Source: Clostridia bacterium (GTDB taxonomy: Bacteria > Bacillota > Clostridia > Christensenellales > Borkfalkiaceae). Taken from it: a stretch of DNA of 36,960 nt. The stretch spans positions 1 to 36,960 of the forward strand of contig JAAUYT010000020.1 of assembly GCA_014804975.1 (NCBI GenBank). Direction: 5' to 3'. The notes under the pieces are model-generated. The model saw only the letters and a program-made list of their open reading frames with translations, was not told the DNA's origin and did no database searches. Of the stretch, positions 24,575-34,187 are shown piece after piece (positions within the stretch are counted from its first letter, which is position 1; each line of letters starts with the position of its first letter). A program made the translations under genes and the position numbers.

Positions 24575-26755
24575 TTAGTCCCACCAATGATCGGGAACGT
24601 CGTCACTCTTTTGAATGCGGACGGAAGGGAGAATAATGCTCTCTCCCGTCCTTCCTTTATACATAGGGGTCACGGAATACTCGTAGGTTTCGCCTGCGGC
24701 TACGGAGTTGTCGATGATCTTAGAGCGGTAATTTCCCTCGTAAATAATAACGGTTTTGCCGTTATTTTTTCTTTTTACAACGTAATCATAGTACTCTGTC
24801 TGACATAATTCGATAATAACACTGCCGTTTTTGACCGAAATCGTGGGTTTTTGAATGGTGGGACTTGAAAAACGGGTACTCGTCTCCTGCGGCGGTGCCG
24901 AGGCGCGGAAGAGCTCTGAAAGGGTCGTGATGGGCGGCGCGGTAGGATCGGCGGAGAGAATGCGGTGATTTTTTTCGTACTCTTCCTTGTCGAAGGCAAC
25001 TTCAATGACGCCGTCCGAAAGAGGGAAATCCGCAGGGGCGTGGTCTTGATAGAGCTTGCGGTTCAAGGTGAGGGCAAGTGCGGCGGGTAGGTTCCCGCCC
25101 GTCGTTTTTATGGGCGAATTGTCGCGCATTCCCATCCAGACCGCGACGGTGTTTTCGCTCGTATAGGAGACGGTGTAGGCGTCGGTATTGCCCGAAGAAT
25201 TTGCGCCCGTGCCCGTCTTTGCGGCAATTTGAAAATCAAGGGAACGCAGCTTTTTCGCCGTTCCATCGCGAACCGCCGTTTGCAGCATATCGTTCATAAT
25301 GGCGGCGGTATCTTCGGAGAACACCCGCGTGAAAGTCGGCTTCCATTCGTAGAGCGTTTTGCCCGAAGCGCTCTCGATTTTACGGATCGCGCGGGAGGGG
25401 GAATAGCCTCCCATAGAGGGAAAGACAGAATAGGCAAAGGCGATATCGGGAAGGGTATAGCCCTCCTTCATTCCGCCGAGGGCAAGGGCAAGCGACTTAT
25501 CCTCTTCGCTTACGGGCAGCCCCATTTTTTTCATATACTCCGCGCCCTTGTCGATGCCGATCACGTTTAACAGTTTGACCGCGGGCACGTTCACGCTGTG
25601 GGAGAGAGCATAGCGCGCGCTTACGTATCCCGCATATTCGTCGTTGTAGTTTTTGGGGCTGTATCCGCCGAAGTCCGTCCGCTCGTCCAGAATGGGCGTC
25701 GCGGGGGAAATCGCGTTCATTTCGAGGGCGGGCGCGTATACGAGGAGCGGCTTCATAAGCGACGCGGGAAGGCGCTTTATTCTGCCCGCGCTCGAATAAT
25801 AAGCCTTCACGCCGTGAGAGAGATTATCGAGAATGCAGGCGGAATAATCCGTTTCCGCTTCGTAGGACTCCATACTCTTTTGCAGAGCGGGGTCGTAATA
25901 AGTGTAAATTTTAAGAGTGGAATCGTCGGGCTTTTCCGCAGGGAATAGATTGGAAAACTCTTCGAACACAAGCGCAAGATAACTGCTTCCGCTTGCCGAT
26001 TCTTCGTTCGGCGCAAGGGGCAGGGGCTCTAAGACCGCTTCGTCGTATTCGCTTTTTGAAATATATCCCTGATTGCGCATGAGCGATAAAACGAAGTTTC
26101 TGCGCTTCAAGCACTTTTCGCCGTCGCGGAAGGGAGAATAGCGGTTGGGCGATTGCACGAGCGCCGCAAGCGTCGCGCTCTCGGCGGGGGAAAGCGTTTC
26201 GGCGGTCTTTTGAAAGTAGAACGAGGCCGCTTCCTCGATCCCGAACGCGCTGTGCCCGAAGTAAATAGAGTTAAGGTACAGCGATAAAATTTCCTCTTTG
26301 GAATACCGCTTTTCAAGGGCGCGTGTAAGCTTCATTTCTTTGAGCTTTCGGGTAAGCGTTTTTTCGCCCGAAAGGTGCGTATTTTTAATGAGCTGTTGGG
26401 AAATGGTCGAAGCGCCTTCGCGGAAGGAAAAGGAAGAAATATTCCTTAAAACCGCCTTGCCGATCCGTTTATAGTCAAAGCCGTTGTGCTTATAGAACCG
26501 CTTGTCCTCGACGGCCACGAACGCGTTCGGAACGTAAGAAGGGAGCTTTGAAAAGGAAGCGCATTTTTTGAGTTGAGGAAGGTCGATTTCTTTTCCCTGG
26601 AAGTCGTATACGCTCACGTTCTGTACGCTGTCGTTGAGCTTATTAGGATCGAGCCTTACGCCCGCCGTAATTGAAAAATAATAGACAAAGAGCGCCAAAA
26701 CGATCGTTGAGATAACGCCCAGAATACTGCTTAAAATAATCGCCGTTTTTTTCAT
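24575..26755 (-). CDS. Class A penicillin-binding protein (transglycosylase/transpeptidase)
   Basis: This membrane-anchored peptidoglycan synthase polymerises glycan chains and cross-links peptides outside the cell. I use the start at 26755, giving 726 residues beginning 'MKKTAIILSS' and a membrane helix at about 5-30; the longer track start adds an unlikely 70-residue extension. The GT51 domain shows catalytic E83 in VEDKRFYKH, 'GASTISQQL' and 'YLNSIYFGHSAFG'. The transpeptidase domain shows S332-L-M-K335, an SVN motif and K513-T-G. About 80 C-terminal residues look like a fibronectin-III-type domain. It stands alone, convergent with thiI and divergent from the sirtuin gene. I see no clear promoter or strong ribosome binding site. 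Confidence 0.93.
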   Translation of the reverse strand: MKKTAIILSSILGVISTIVLALFVYYFSITAGVRLDPNKLNDSVQNVSVYDFQGKEIDLPQLKKCASFSKLPSYVPNAFVAVEDKRFYKHNGFDYKRIGKAVLRNISSFSFREGASTISQQLIKNTHLSGEKTLTRKLKEMKLTRALEKRYSKEEILSLYLNSIYFGHSAFGIEEAASFYFQKTAETLSPAESATLAALVQSPNRYSPFRDGEKCLKRRNFVLSLMRNQGYISKSEYDEAVLEPLPLAPNEESASGSSYLALVFEEFSNLFPAEKPDDSTLKIYTYYDPALQKSMESYEAETDYSACILDNLSHGVKAYYSSAGRIKRLPASLMKPLLVYAPALEMNAISPATPILDERTDFGGYSPKNYNDEYAGYVSARYALSHSVNVPAVKLLNVIGIDKGAEYMKKMGLPVSEEDKSLALALGGMKEGYTLPDIAFAYSVFPSMGGYSPSRAIRKIESASGKTLYEWKPTFTRVFSEDTAAIMNDMLQTAVRDGTAKKLRSLDFQIAAKTGTGANSSGNTDAYTVSYTSENTVAVWMGMRDNSPIKTTGGNLPAALALTLNRKLYQDHAPADFPLSDGVIEVAFDKEEYEKNHRILSADPTAPPITTLSELFRASAPPQETSTRFSSPTIQKPTISVKNGSVIIELCQTEYYDYVVKRKNNGKTVIIYEGNYRSKIIDNSVAAGETYEYSVTPMYKGRTGESIILPSVRIQKSDDVPDHWWD

Positions 26756-26800
26756 TTGCTTACAGTATTTGTATTTCCGCGAAAAATTGATTCGGTTTTG

Positions 26801-26829
26801 TTGAAAAATTAGTTTAATTATGTTATAAT
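26801..26829 (+). promoter_or_regulatory. Sigma-A type promoter of the sirtuin-miaB-mutSL operon
   Basis: TTGAAA (26801-26806), a 17-bp spacer and TATAAT (26824-26829) lie 19 bp before the ATG, with a GGAGG site close behind. I see no second full promoter until the end of the operon. Confidence 0.82.
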
Positions 26830-26848
26830 TGTATTTTGGAGGAATGGT

Positions 26849-27550
26849 ATGACGCTCAAAGAAATGATAAACGATTGTAGCCGTATCGTCTTTTTCGGCG
26901 GCGCGGGCGTTTCGACCGAGAGCGGCATTCCCGATTTCCGTTCGGCGGACGGGCTTTACCGGCAAAAATATTCCGTTCCGCCCGAAGTGATTTTAAGTGC
27001 AGATTATTTCTATTCCCACACGGAAGAGTTCTATCAGTTCTACCGCGATAAAATGCTGTGCCTTGACGCAAAGCCGAACGCGGCGCATATAAAGCTTGCC
27101 GAATGGGAAAAAGAGGGGAAGCTTTCGGCTGTCGTCACGCAGAATATCGACGGACTGCACCAGTCGGCGGGGAGCAAAAAAGTATTCGAGCTTCACGGAA
27201 GCGTGCACCGCAATTACTGTTTAAAGTGCAAAAAAGAGTATTCGGCGGAATTTATTTTAAATAGCGAAGGGGTTCCGCACTGCGAGTGCGGCGGACTCAT
27301 CAAGCCCGACGTTGTGCTTTACGGCGAGCCGCTCGACGATAACACGGTGCAGGGCGCAGTGAACGCAATCGCGAATGCGGATATGCTCGTGATTGCAGGA
27401 ACTTCGCTCAGCGTATACCCCGCGGCGGGCTTTGTAAGATACTTTCGCGGCAAGCACTCGGTTTTGATCAACCGCGACGAAACGCCCTACGACGGAGCGT
27501 GCGAAGCGGTCATTCACTCAAAAGTGGGAGAAGTACTAGAAAGTCTATGA
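26849..27550 (+). CDS. cobB: NAD-dependent protein deacylase, sirtuin family
   Basis: Sirtuins remove acetyl or other acyl groups from protein lysines, consuming NAD. The 233-residue protein has the NAD-binding GAGVSTESGIPDFR (18-31), TQNIDGLH (97-104), catalytic H116 in ELHGSVH, and a zinc site formed by C124, C127, C145 and C147. It has a GGAGG site and a strong promoter, and its stop overlaps miaB. Why a deacylase leads a tRNA-modification and repair operon is unclear. The choice between deacetylase and desuccinylase cannot be made from sequence alone. Confidence 0.93.
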   Translation: MTLKEMINDCSRIVFFGGAGVSTESGIPDFRSADGLYRQKYSVPPEVILSADYFYSHTEEFYQFYRDKMLCLDAKPNAAHIKLAEWEKEGKLSAVVTQNIDGLHQSAGSKKVFELHGSVHRNYCLKCKKEYSAEFILNSEGVPHCECGGLIKPDVVLYGEPLDDNTVQGAVNAIANADMLVIAGTSLSVYPAAGFVRYFRGKHSVLINRDETPYDGACEAVIHSKVGEVLESL

Positions 27551-28848
27551 AATACCATATAACGACTTACGGCTGTCAGATGAATTTACACGAATCGGAG
27601 AAGATCGCGGGCATTTTAAAGGGCTGCGGCTACGACGAGGAGAGCAACGAGGAAGAGGCGGATATTATCGTCTTTAACACCTGCTGTATTCGCGAGAACG
27701 CCGAAAATCACGCCTTCGGCAATATCGGAGCGTTAAAAAAACTCAAAAAGCGCAAGCCGTCGCTTTTGATCGCTCTCGGCGGGTGCATGGCGCAGGAGGC
27801 GGGCAAAGCCGAATATATCAAACGGAAGTTCCCGTTTGTCGATATCGTGTTCGGCACTCACAACTTAAACGAGCTTCAATCGCTCATCGAGAAAAAGCGC
27901 ACCACGAAAAAGACGGTCGTATCTTTGAAGGAAGAGCGGGAAGAAATCGAGGACGGAATCATCCCCGTTAGGAGGAGCTACCCGAACGCCTGGGTGAATA
28001 TCACTTACGGCTGCAATAACTTCTGCACCTACTGTATCGTTCCCTACGTGCGCGGGCGCGAAAAGAGCCGCGATCCCGAGGATATCTTAAACGAAGTAAA
28101 AGGGCTTGTGAAAGAGGGCTATAAAGAGATCACGCTCTTAGGACAGAACGTCGATTCGTATAACTCAAACGGAATGCGCTTTCCCGAACTCTTGGATAAG
28201 GTTGCCTCGATCGAGGGAAATTTCCGCGTTGCGTTCATGACCTCGCACCCCAAGGACTTTTCAAAAGGGCTCGTCGAAGTCATGAAAAAGCACCAAAAAA
28301 TCTGCCGCAGAATGCACCTTCCCGCACAGTCGGGGAGCGACAGAATTTTATCGCTCATGAACCGCCGCTACACGCGGGAAAAGTATTTAAGCGAAATCGC
28401 GCTTTTAAAACAAGAAATTCCCGATTGCGAAGTGACGACTGATTTGATTGTCGGCTTTCCTACGGAGACGGAAGAGGAGTTCGAAGAGACGCTTTCGCTT
28501 GTCAAGGAAGCGGGCTTTTCTTCGGCGTTCACCTTCGTCTATTCTCCGCGCACGGGCACGAAGGCGGCGGCAATGGACGGACAGATTCCCGAAGAGATTT
28601 CCAAAAAGCGCATTATGCGGCTCGTGGAGTGCGTCAACAACCAAACGCGGGAAAAGAGCGCAAAGTGCGTGGGACAGACTCTCGAAATTCTCGTAGAGGA
28701 TTACGACGAAAAAAAGGAGTATTATCTCGGTCGGGACTCCTATGGCAGAATGGGATATTTCAAGAGTAACCGCGACAGGGTCGGCGAATTTGTAAAGCTG
28801 AAAATTACGAAAGCGAACGGCGTCTCTCTCTACGGAGAGGAGCAATAA
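27547..28848 (+). CDS. miaB: tRNA-2-methylthio-N6-dimethylallyladenosine synthase MiaB
   Basis: MiaB is a radical-SAM methylthiotransferase that adds a methylthio group to i6A37 in tRNA. I use the ATG at 27547, overlapping the sirtuin stop, which gives 433 residues starting 'MKYHITTYGCQMN'. The UPF0004 domain provides three cysteines (C10 and those in 'NTCCIRENA' and 'GGCMAQ'). The radical-SAM cluster is C156-x3-C160-x2-C163. A TRAM domain closes the protein. miaA, which makes its substrate, lies 4.4 kb downstream in the same operon. MtaB/RimO relatives are less likely given the sequence and this linkage. Confidence 0.95.
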   Translation: MKYHITTYGCQMNLHESEKIAGILKGCGYDEESNEEEADIIVFNTCCIRENAENHAFGNIGALKKLKKRKPSLLIALGGCMAQEAGKAEYIKRKFPFVDIVFGTHNLNELQSLIEKKRTTKKTVVSLKEEREEIEDGIIPVRRSYPNAWVNITYGCNNFCTYCIVPYVRGREKSRDPEDILNEVKGLVKEGYKEITLLGQNVDSYNSNGMRFPELLDKVASIEGNFRVAFMTSHPKDFSKGLVEVMKKHQKICRRMHLPAQSGSDRILSLMNRRYTREKYLSEIALLKQEIPDCEVTTDLIVGFPTETEEEFEETLSLVKEAGFSSAFTFVYSPRTGTKAAAMDGQIPEEISKKRIMRLVECVNNQTREKSAKCVGQTLEILVEDYDEKKEYYLGRDSYGRMGYFKSNRDRVGEFVKLKITKANGVSLYGEEQ

Positions 28849-28858
28849 GGGGTAAGTC

Positions 28859-31417
28859 ATGGCGATTTCACAGATGATGCAGCACTATTTAGACACGAAA
28901 GAGAAGTACAAGGACTGCGTTCTCTTTTACCGTCTCGGCGACTTTTACGAAATGTTCTTCGACGACGCCGTCAAGGTTTCAAAGCTCTTAGATTTAACTT
29001 TAACGGGCAAGGACTGCGGCATGAAAGAGCGCGCGCCCATGTGCGGAGTTCCCTTCCACGCTGCCGATACCTATATCGCAAAGCTCGTCGGAATGGGCGA
29101 AAAGGTGGCAATCTGCGAACAGCTCTCCGACCCCAAGGCGGGCAAAGGGCTTGTGGAGCGCGACGTTATCAGAATCGCAACGGCGGGCACGGTCATCGAA
29201 GAGAGCCTTTTAGACGATAAGAAAAATAACTATATCTCCTGCGCCTATTTAAAAGAAGGGAAATTCGCCCTTGCCTGGGCGGACATTACGACGGGGGAAT
29301 TCTGCGCTTCGGAGGAGGAGAGCTTAGATAGGCTCTTATCCGTTTTGATCAACCTCTCCGTTGCGGAAGTCATCTGCAACGACGAGCTTTTATTTGCGGT
29401 CAAGGGTAGGGCGGAAATCGAACGGGGAATACTTCCCGCATTTTCCTGCTATCTTCCCTACGCGTTCGAAAAGGGGAGCGCAGAGCGCGTTTTAAAGGAA
29501 CAGTTCTCCTGTGCTTCGCTGTCTGCGCTCGGACTTGACGGGCACAGCGGGGCGGTGATTGCGGCGGGGGCGTTGTGCGAATATCTCAACGATACGCAAA
29601 AGCACGCCCTCAAAAACATTACGAAAATTCACCTTGCCGATCATTCGGGACAGATGAAACTCGATCCTATCGCGGTGAGGAACCTTGACTTACTCAAAAA
29701 CAGCGCCGATTCCAAGCGCTACGGCTCGCTTCTGTGGCTCATCGATAAGACCAAGACGAGTATGGGGGCAAGAAAGCTTGCCTCTATGCTGACCGCGCCT
29801 CTTCTGCAAAAAGATAAGATCGAGGAGCGGCTCGACGCGGTGGAGGAGCTCTTTAACGCGACCGTCGTTACGATGGGGATCGAAGAACTTTTAGAGGGAG
29901 TCAAGGATATCGAACGCCTGACGGGGCGCATTTCGAACGGAAACTTACAGCCGCAGGACGCCTTAGCGCTCTCGAAATCGCTCTCCGTCGTTCCCTCGCT
30001 CAAATTCCGTTTAGCGGGCTTTTCGTCAAAGCTTCTCAAAGATATTTCCGCTTCGCTTGCCGATCCCACTAAAATCTGCGAGCTCTTGGACGAGGCGATC
30101 GCACCGAACGCCACGACCTTGAAAGAGGGGAACTACATTAAAGACGGCTACGACGAGGAGCTCGATAAGCTCCGCAATATCAACCGCAACAGCAAGTCCG
30201 TTGCCGCCGAGCTCGAAACAAGGGAACGCGAGCGCACGGGGATACGCACTCTCAAAGTGGGCTATAACCGCGTATTCGGCTATTATATCGAGGTTTCGAA
30301 CGGCTTTAAGGACCGCGTGCCCTACGACTACGAACGCCGTCAAACGCTTTCGACGGGGGAGCGGTACACGACGGAAGAGCTCAAAGATCTCGAACACAAG
30401 ATCTTAGGCAGTGAGGACGCTTCGCACCGCCTTGAAGAGCATTTCTATTCGGAAATCATGAAGATATTAGAGCGGAATATCCCCGTATTCCAGCAGATTT
30501 CTTCTTCGATTGCACTTTTGGACGTAATCCTTTCCTTTGCCACGGTTGCCAAGTCGAACCGCTATTGCCGCCCTCAAATTTTGGAAGAGGGCACGCTCGA
30601 AATCACGGAGGGGCGTCATCCCGTCGTCGAGGCGATTTCCAAGGAGCGCTTCGTCCCCAACGACTGTATGCTCGACAGCGGAGAAAACCGCACGATGATC
30701 ATCACGGGTCCGAATATGGCGGGAAAGAGCACTTATTTGCGGCAGGTCGCTCTGATCGTTTTAATGGCGCAGATCGGCTGTTTCGTGCCCGCAAAGAGCG
30801 CAAAGATTCCGCTCTGCGACCGTATCTTTACAAGAATCGGCGCAAGCGACAATCTCATTCTCGATCAAAGTACTTTCATGGTGGAGATGACGGAAGTTGC
30901 AAATATCTTGCGCAACGCTACGAGTAAGAGCCTTTTAATTCTTGACGAAGTGGGCAGGGGCACGAGCACCTACGACGGGCTTTCGATTGCCTGGTCGGTG
31001 ATTGAATACTTAACGGAAAAGGTGCGCGCGAAGACCTTCTTTGCAACGCACTATCACGAGCTTACCGAGCTCGAAGGCAAGCTCGAAGGGGTCAAGAACT
31101 ATAAAATCAGCGTGAAAGAGGTGGGCGGGTCGATCGTCTTTTTACGGAAGATTTTGCGCGGCGGCGCTTCCCGCAGCTTCGGCGTGGAGGTTGCCTCGCT
31201 TGCGGGCATTCCCGAAGAGGTCGTCTCCCGCGCCAAGAAGATTTTAAAATCTTTGGAGCAGAACGATTTGAACGGCGTCCCCGCCGTGGAAGATACGGAA
31301 GAGCCCGTAGAAGAGCGACTTGCAATCGAAGAGGAGCTCAAAGAGCTTGATGTCAATTCGCTCACGCCCATGCAGGCACTCGGCATACTTTCCGACTGGA
31401 AGGAGAAACTTAAATGA
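28859..31417 (+). CDS. mutS: DNA mismatch repair protein MutS
   Basis: MutS recognises mismatches and signals through MutL. The 852-residue length is normal. The N-terminal mismatch-binding region includes 'YRLGDFYEMFFDDA', which holds the Phe-x-Glu wedge (FYE). The C-terminal ATPase has Walker A GPNMAGKST (617-625) and 'LLILDEVGRGTSTYDG'. It starts 10 bp after miaB with an AAGGGG site and overlaps mutL. Confidence 0.97.
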   Translation: MAISQMMQHYLDTKEKYKDCVLFYRLGDFYEMFFDDAVKVSKLLDLTLTGKDCGMKERAPMCGVPFHAADTYIAKLVGMGEKVAICEQLSDPKAGKGLVERDVIRIATAGTVIEESLLDDKKNNYISCAYLKEGKFALAWADITTGEFCASEEESLDRLLSVLINLSVAEVICNDELLFAVKGRAEIERGILPAFSCYLPYAFEKGSAERVLKEQFSCASLSALGLDGHSGAVIAAGALCEYLNDTQKHALKNITKIHLADHSGQMKLDPIAVRNLDLLKNSADSKRYGSLLWLIDKTKTSMGARKLASMLTAPLLQKDKIEERLDAVEELFNATVVTMGIEELLEGVKDIERLTGRISNGNLQPQDALALSKSLSVVPSLKFRLAGFSSKLLKDISASLADPTKICELLDEAIAPNATTLKEGNYIKDGYDEELDKLRNINRNSKSVAAELETRERERTGIRTLKVGYNRVFGYYIEVSNGFKDRVPYDYERRQTLSTGERYTTEELKDLEHKILGSEDASHRLEEHFYSEIMKILERNIPVFQQISSSIALLDVILSFATVAKSNRYCRPQILEEGTLEITEGRHPVVEAISKERFVPNDCMLDSGENRTMIITGPNMAGKSTYLRQVALIVLMAQIGCFVPAKSAKIPLCDRIFTRIGASDNLILDQSTFMVEMTEVANILRNATSKSLLILDEVGRGTSTYDGLSIAWSVIEYLTEKVRAKTFFATHYHELTELEGKLEGVKNYKISVKEVGGSIVFLRKILRGGASRSFGVEVASLAGIPEEVVSRAKKILKSLEQNDLNGVPAVEDTEEPVEERLAIEEELKELDVNSLTPMQALGILSDWKEKLK

Positions 31418-33285
31418 TCAACGTTCTTTCGAAGGAAATTTACAATAAAATCGCGGCGGGCGAGGTGGTGGATAGACCCTATTCCGTCGTCAAAGAGCTC
31501 GTCGAAAACGCAATCGACGCGGAAGCTACCGAAATCACGGTGGAAATCGAGGGCGGCGGCAAGAAAAGAGTGCGCGTTACGGACAACGGTAAGGGCATTT
31601 CAAAAGAGGACTTGCCCCGCGCCTATCTTCCGCACGCCACGAGTAAACTCAGAACGGCGGAGGACTTATTCACGGTCGCAACGCTCGGCTTCCGCGGCGA
31701 GGCGCTCGCTTCGATCGCGGCGGTCTCCCGCATGAAGATCGTATCGAAGAGGGAGGGTGAGAGCGCCTATTCGCTCTCATCTGAGGGCGGCGTGCTGAGC
31801 GCGGTTACGGAAGCTGCTGGGGCGAACGGCACGGAAGTCACCGTCGAGGACTTGTTCTTTAATACGCCCGCGCGCTTAAAGTTTTTGAAATCGGATACGC
31901 AGGAGGAAGGAGAGGTCTCTAACATGATGGCGCGGTTCCTTCTCTCCCGCCCGAAGATTGCCTTTACCTACTATGTGAACGGCAAGCTCAAATACCGCTC
32001 CTACGGCGACGGACTCGAATCTGCACTTGCCGCGGTGTACGGTGCGGACACGGTGGAAAAGTGCTACGAGATCTCTACGGAAAAGCACGGTATCCGTATT
32101 TACGGGTATTTGGGAAACCAGAATTTTTCAAAGCCCAACCGCAGCTATCAGAGCCTGTTCGTCAACGGTCGATTCGTTATAAACCAAACGGTGGGGGCGG
32201 CGGTCACGAACGCCTACGGCGCGTATCTAATGAAGCGGCAGTATCCGTTCTTCGTGCTCTTTTTGGAGGTGCCCGCCGAAATCGTCGACGTGAACGTACA
32301 CCCCACGAAGGCGGACGTGCGCTTTGCCGATAATCAAATCATATACGGGTGCGTGTACTCCGTCGTATCGGCTGTTTTAGACGGCAATTCCAAGGCGCTC
32401 GAATACCTCGTTTCCAATAAGACGGAAAAGAGGGCGGTTCAGGAAGAAATTCCTATTCCCAAAGCGGAAGTCAAGAGTACCTTTCCCGAATCGAAGCCGC
32501 AGCCAAAAATGAGCTACGAAGAGGCGAAAAAGGAGCTTTCGTTCGACGTGTCGCCCGTGGGCGGCAGAACGCCCGCACCCCGCTTGTTTCAAGAAAACGA
32601 GCCCTTTAAAATGAAGGTTTCCGCACCTGCGCCTCAGGAAAAAGACGCGTTCGAGGAGAACCGTGCGTTCCTTTTGGAGAAGGAGAAGAAGCAACAGGAG
32701 AAGATCGACCCCGCAACGCTTACCTATAAGGGGGAGCTCTTCCAAACCTACCTTATTTACGAAATCGGCGACGACGCCTATTTTATCGATCAGCACGCGG
32801 CGCACGAGCGGCTTATCTATAACCGCCTCGTTGCCCGCACTTCCTCGCGTGAAGTTCTTTCCCAGCCCATGCTCGTGCCCTTCGTGTTGAGCGTCAATTC
32901 CGAGGAATACGCCTTTTTAGTAAGACAGCTTCCGCTTTTATGCGAGCTCGGCTTCGAGGCGGAGGAGTTCGGCGGCACGAGTATTAAAATATCGGCGGTG
33001 CCCTTGGATTTGCAGAATATCGATTTGGACGCGTTCTTTGGAGAAGTTCTCAGCTCCATGGAGACCTATAACGGAATAAAACTTGCCGATTTACTCAAAG
33101 ATAAACTTGCAAGCGCGGCGTGCAAAGCGGCGGTCAAGGGCGGGGAGCACTTGACGGACGACGAGGCAAAGTCGCTCATTCGGGAGATGGACGGCGATAT
33201 GGGGCTCAGGTGTCCGCACGGCAGACCCGTCGCGGTCAAAATGAAAAAGAGCGAGCTTGAAAAGCTCTTTAAACGAATCGTATGA
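31414..33285 (+). CDS. mutL: DNA mismatch repair protein MutL
   Basis: MutL couples mismatch recognition to strand removal. It has 623 residues: a GHKL ATPase domain (E-N in 'ELVENAIDA', 'DNGKGI', 'TLGFRGEALASIA'), a variable acidic linker (about 345-440), and a C-terminal dimerisation/endonuclease domain. Bacteria lacking MutH have the nicking motif DQHA(x)2E(x)4E. Here it reads D459-QHA-AH-E465-RLIY-N470, so Asn stands in place of the last Glu. The other metal motif, CPHGRP, and ACKAA are kept. Activity may be preserved or altered. It overlaps mutS and miaA (both ATGA). Confidence 0.96.
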   Translation: MINVLSKEIYNKIAAGEVVDRPYSVVKELVENAIDAEATEITVEIEGGGKKRVRVTDNGKGISKEDLPRAYLPHATSKLRTAEDLFTVATLGFRGEALASIAAVSRMKIVSKREGESAYSLSSEGGVLSAVTEAAGANGTEVTVEDLFFNTPARLKFLKSDTQEEGEVSNMMARFLLSRPKIAFTYYVNGKLKYRSYGDGLESALAAVYGADTVEKCYEISTEKHGIRIYGYLGNQNFSKPNRSYQSLFVNGRFVINQTVGAAVTNAYGAYLMKRQYPFFVLFLEVPAEIVDVNVHPTKADVRFADNQIIYGCVYSVVSAVLDGNSKALEYLVSNKTEKRAVQEEIPIPKAEVKSTFPESKPQPKMSYEEAKKELSFDVSPVGGRTPAPRLFQENEPFKMKVSAPAPQEKDAFEENRAFLLEKEKKQQEKIDPATLTYKGELFQTYLIYEIGDDAYFIDQHAAHERLIYNRLVARTSSREVLSQPMLVPFVLSVNSEEYAFLVRQLPLLCELGFEAEEFGGTSIKISAVPLDLQNIDLDAFFGEVLSSMETYNGIKLADLLKDKLASAACKAAVKGGEHLTDDEAKSLIREMDGDMGLRCPHGRPVAVKMKKSELEKLFKRIV

Positions 33286-34187
33286 AATTGTTAGTGATCT
33301 GCGGAGCGACCGCCTCGGGCAAGAGCGATCTTGCCGTCGAGTGCGCAAAACGGCTGAACGGTGAAATTATCTCCTGCGACGCGTTCCTCGTCTACCGCGA
33401 TTTAAATATCGGCACGGCAAAGCCGACGAAAGAGGAGATGCAGGGGATTCCGCACTATATGATCGACGTGGCGAGTCCTTTGGAGAAGTTTTCGGTGAGC
33501 GACTTCGAAAGAATGGCGCTCCCGATTTTAAACGACATTCTCTCCCGCAATAAAACGCCCGTTCTATGCGGCGGCACGGGGTTCTATATGAACGCGCTCC
33601 TGTATGCGCAGTCCTTCGGAAACGCACCCGCTTCCCAGGAGGTGCGCAAAAAGTACGAGGGCATTTTAGAGGAAAAGGGCAGGGAATATCTGCACGGACT
33701 TTTAAGAGAGGTCGATCCCGAAAGTGCGGAAGTGCTTCACGTAAACGACACGGTGCGCGTCGTGCGTGCGCTTGAAATTTACGAGCTTACGGGCAAGAAA
33801 AAATCGGAGCAGAACGATAAAAGAATTCCCCGCTATCCCTTCGTGAGCTTCGCTTTCGATTACCCGCGTGAAGAGCTCTACGCCCGCATTGAAAGGCGGG
33901 TTGACCGCATGATCGAAGCGGGACTTGTGGAAGAGGTAAAAGGACTTTTACAAAGCGGCGTGCCCGCGGAAGCGCAGTGTATGCAGGGAATCGGCTACAA
34001 AGAAGTGGTCGAATCGCTAAAAAATAACGAATTACAGAGTACTATGTCAGACGTAATCAAGAAAAATACGCGAAATTACGCCAAACGGCAGCTCACATTC
34101 TTTAAAAGGACGGAAAATCTGCATTGGCTGAAACCGACGGATATTCCAAGTGCTGCGGAGGAGATCGTAAGAATTCATGAGAGTTGA
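33282..34187 (+). CDS. miaA: tRNA dimethylallyltransferase MiaA
   Basis: MiaA adds a dimethylallyl group to A37 of tRNAs reading UNN codons, producing the substrate for MiaB. It has 301 residues, with the P-loop GATASGKS (8-15), 'SCDAFLVYRDLNIGTAKP' and the tRNA-binding 'RNYAKRQLTFFKR' near the C-terminus. In 'SCDAFLVYRDL' Ala-Phe replaces the more common Ser-Met/Gln, a mild change. The start overlaps mutL and the end overlaps the next gene by 11 bases. In Bacillus hfq follows miaA; here it does not. Confidence 0.96.
   Translation: MKLLVICGATASGKSDLAVECAKRLNGEIISCDAFLVYRDLNIGTAKPTKEEMQGIPHYMIDVASPLEKFSVSDFERMALPILNDILSRNKTPVLCGGTGFYMNALLYAQSFGNAPASQEVRKKYEGILEEKGREYLHGLLREVDPESAEVLHVNDTVRVVRALEIYELTGKKKSEQNDKRIPRYPFVSFAFDYPREELYARIERRVDRMIEAGLVEEVKGLLQSGVPAEAQCMQGIGYKEVVESLKNNELQSTMSDVIKKNTRNYAKRQLTFFKRTENLHWLKPTDIPSAAEEIVRIHES

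Noticed and set aside
26756-26965. N-terminal extension of the penicillin-binding protein in the ORF track
   Set aside because: It runs through the sirtuin promoter and coding start and precedes a normal membrane anchor beginning MKKTAI.
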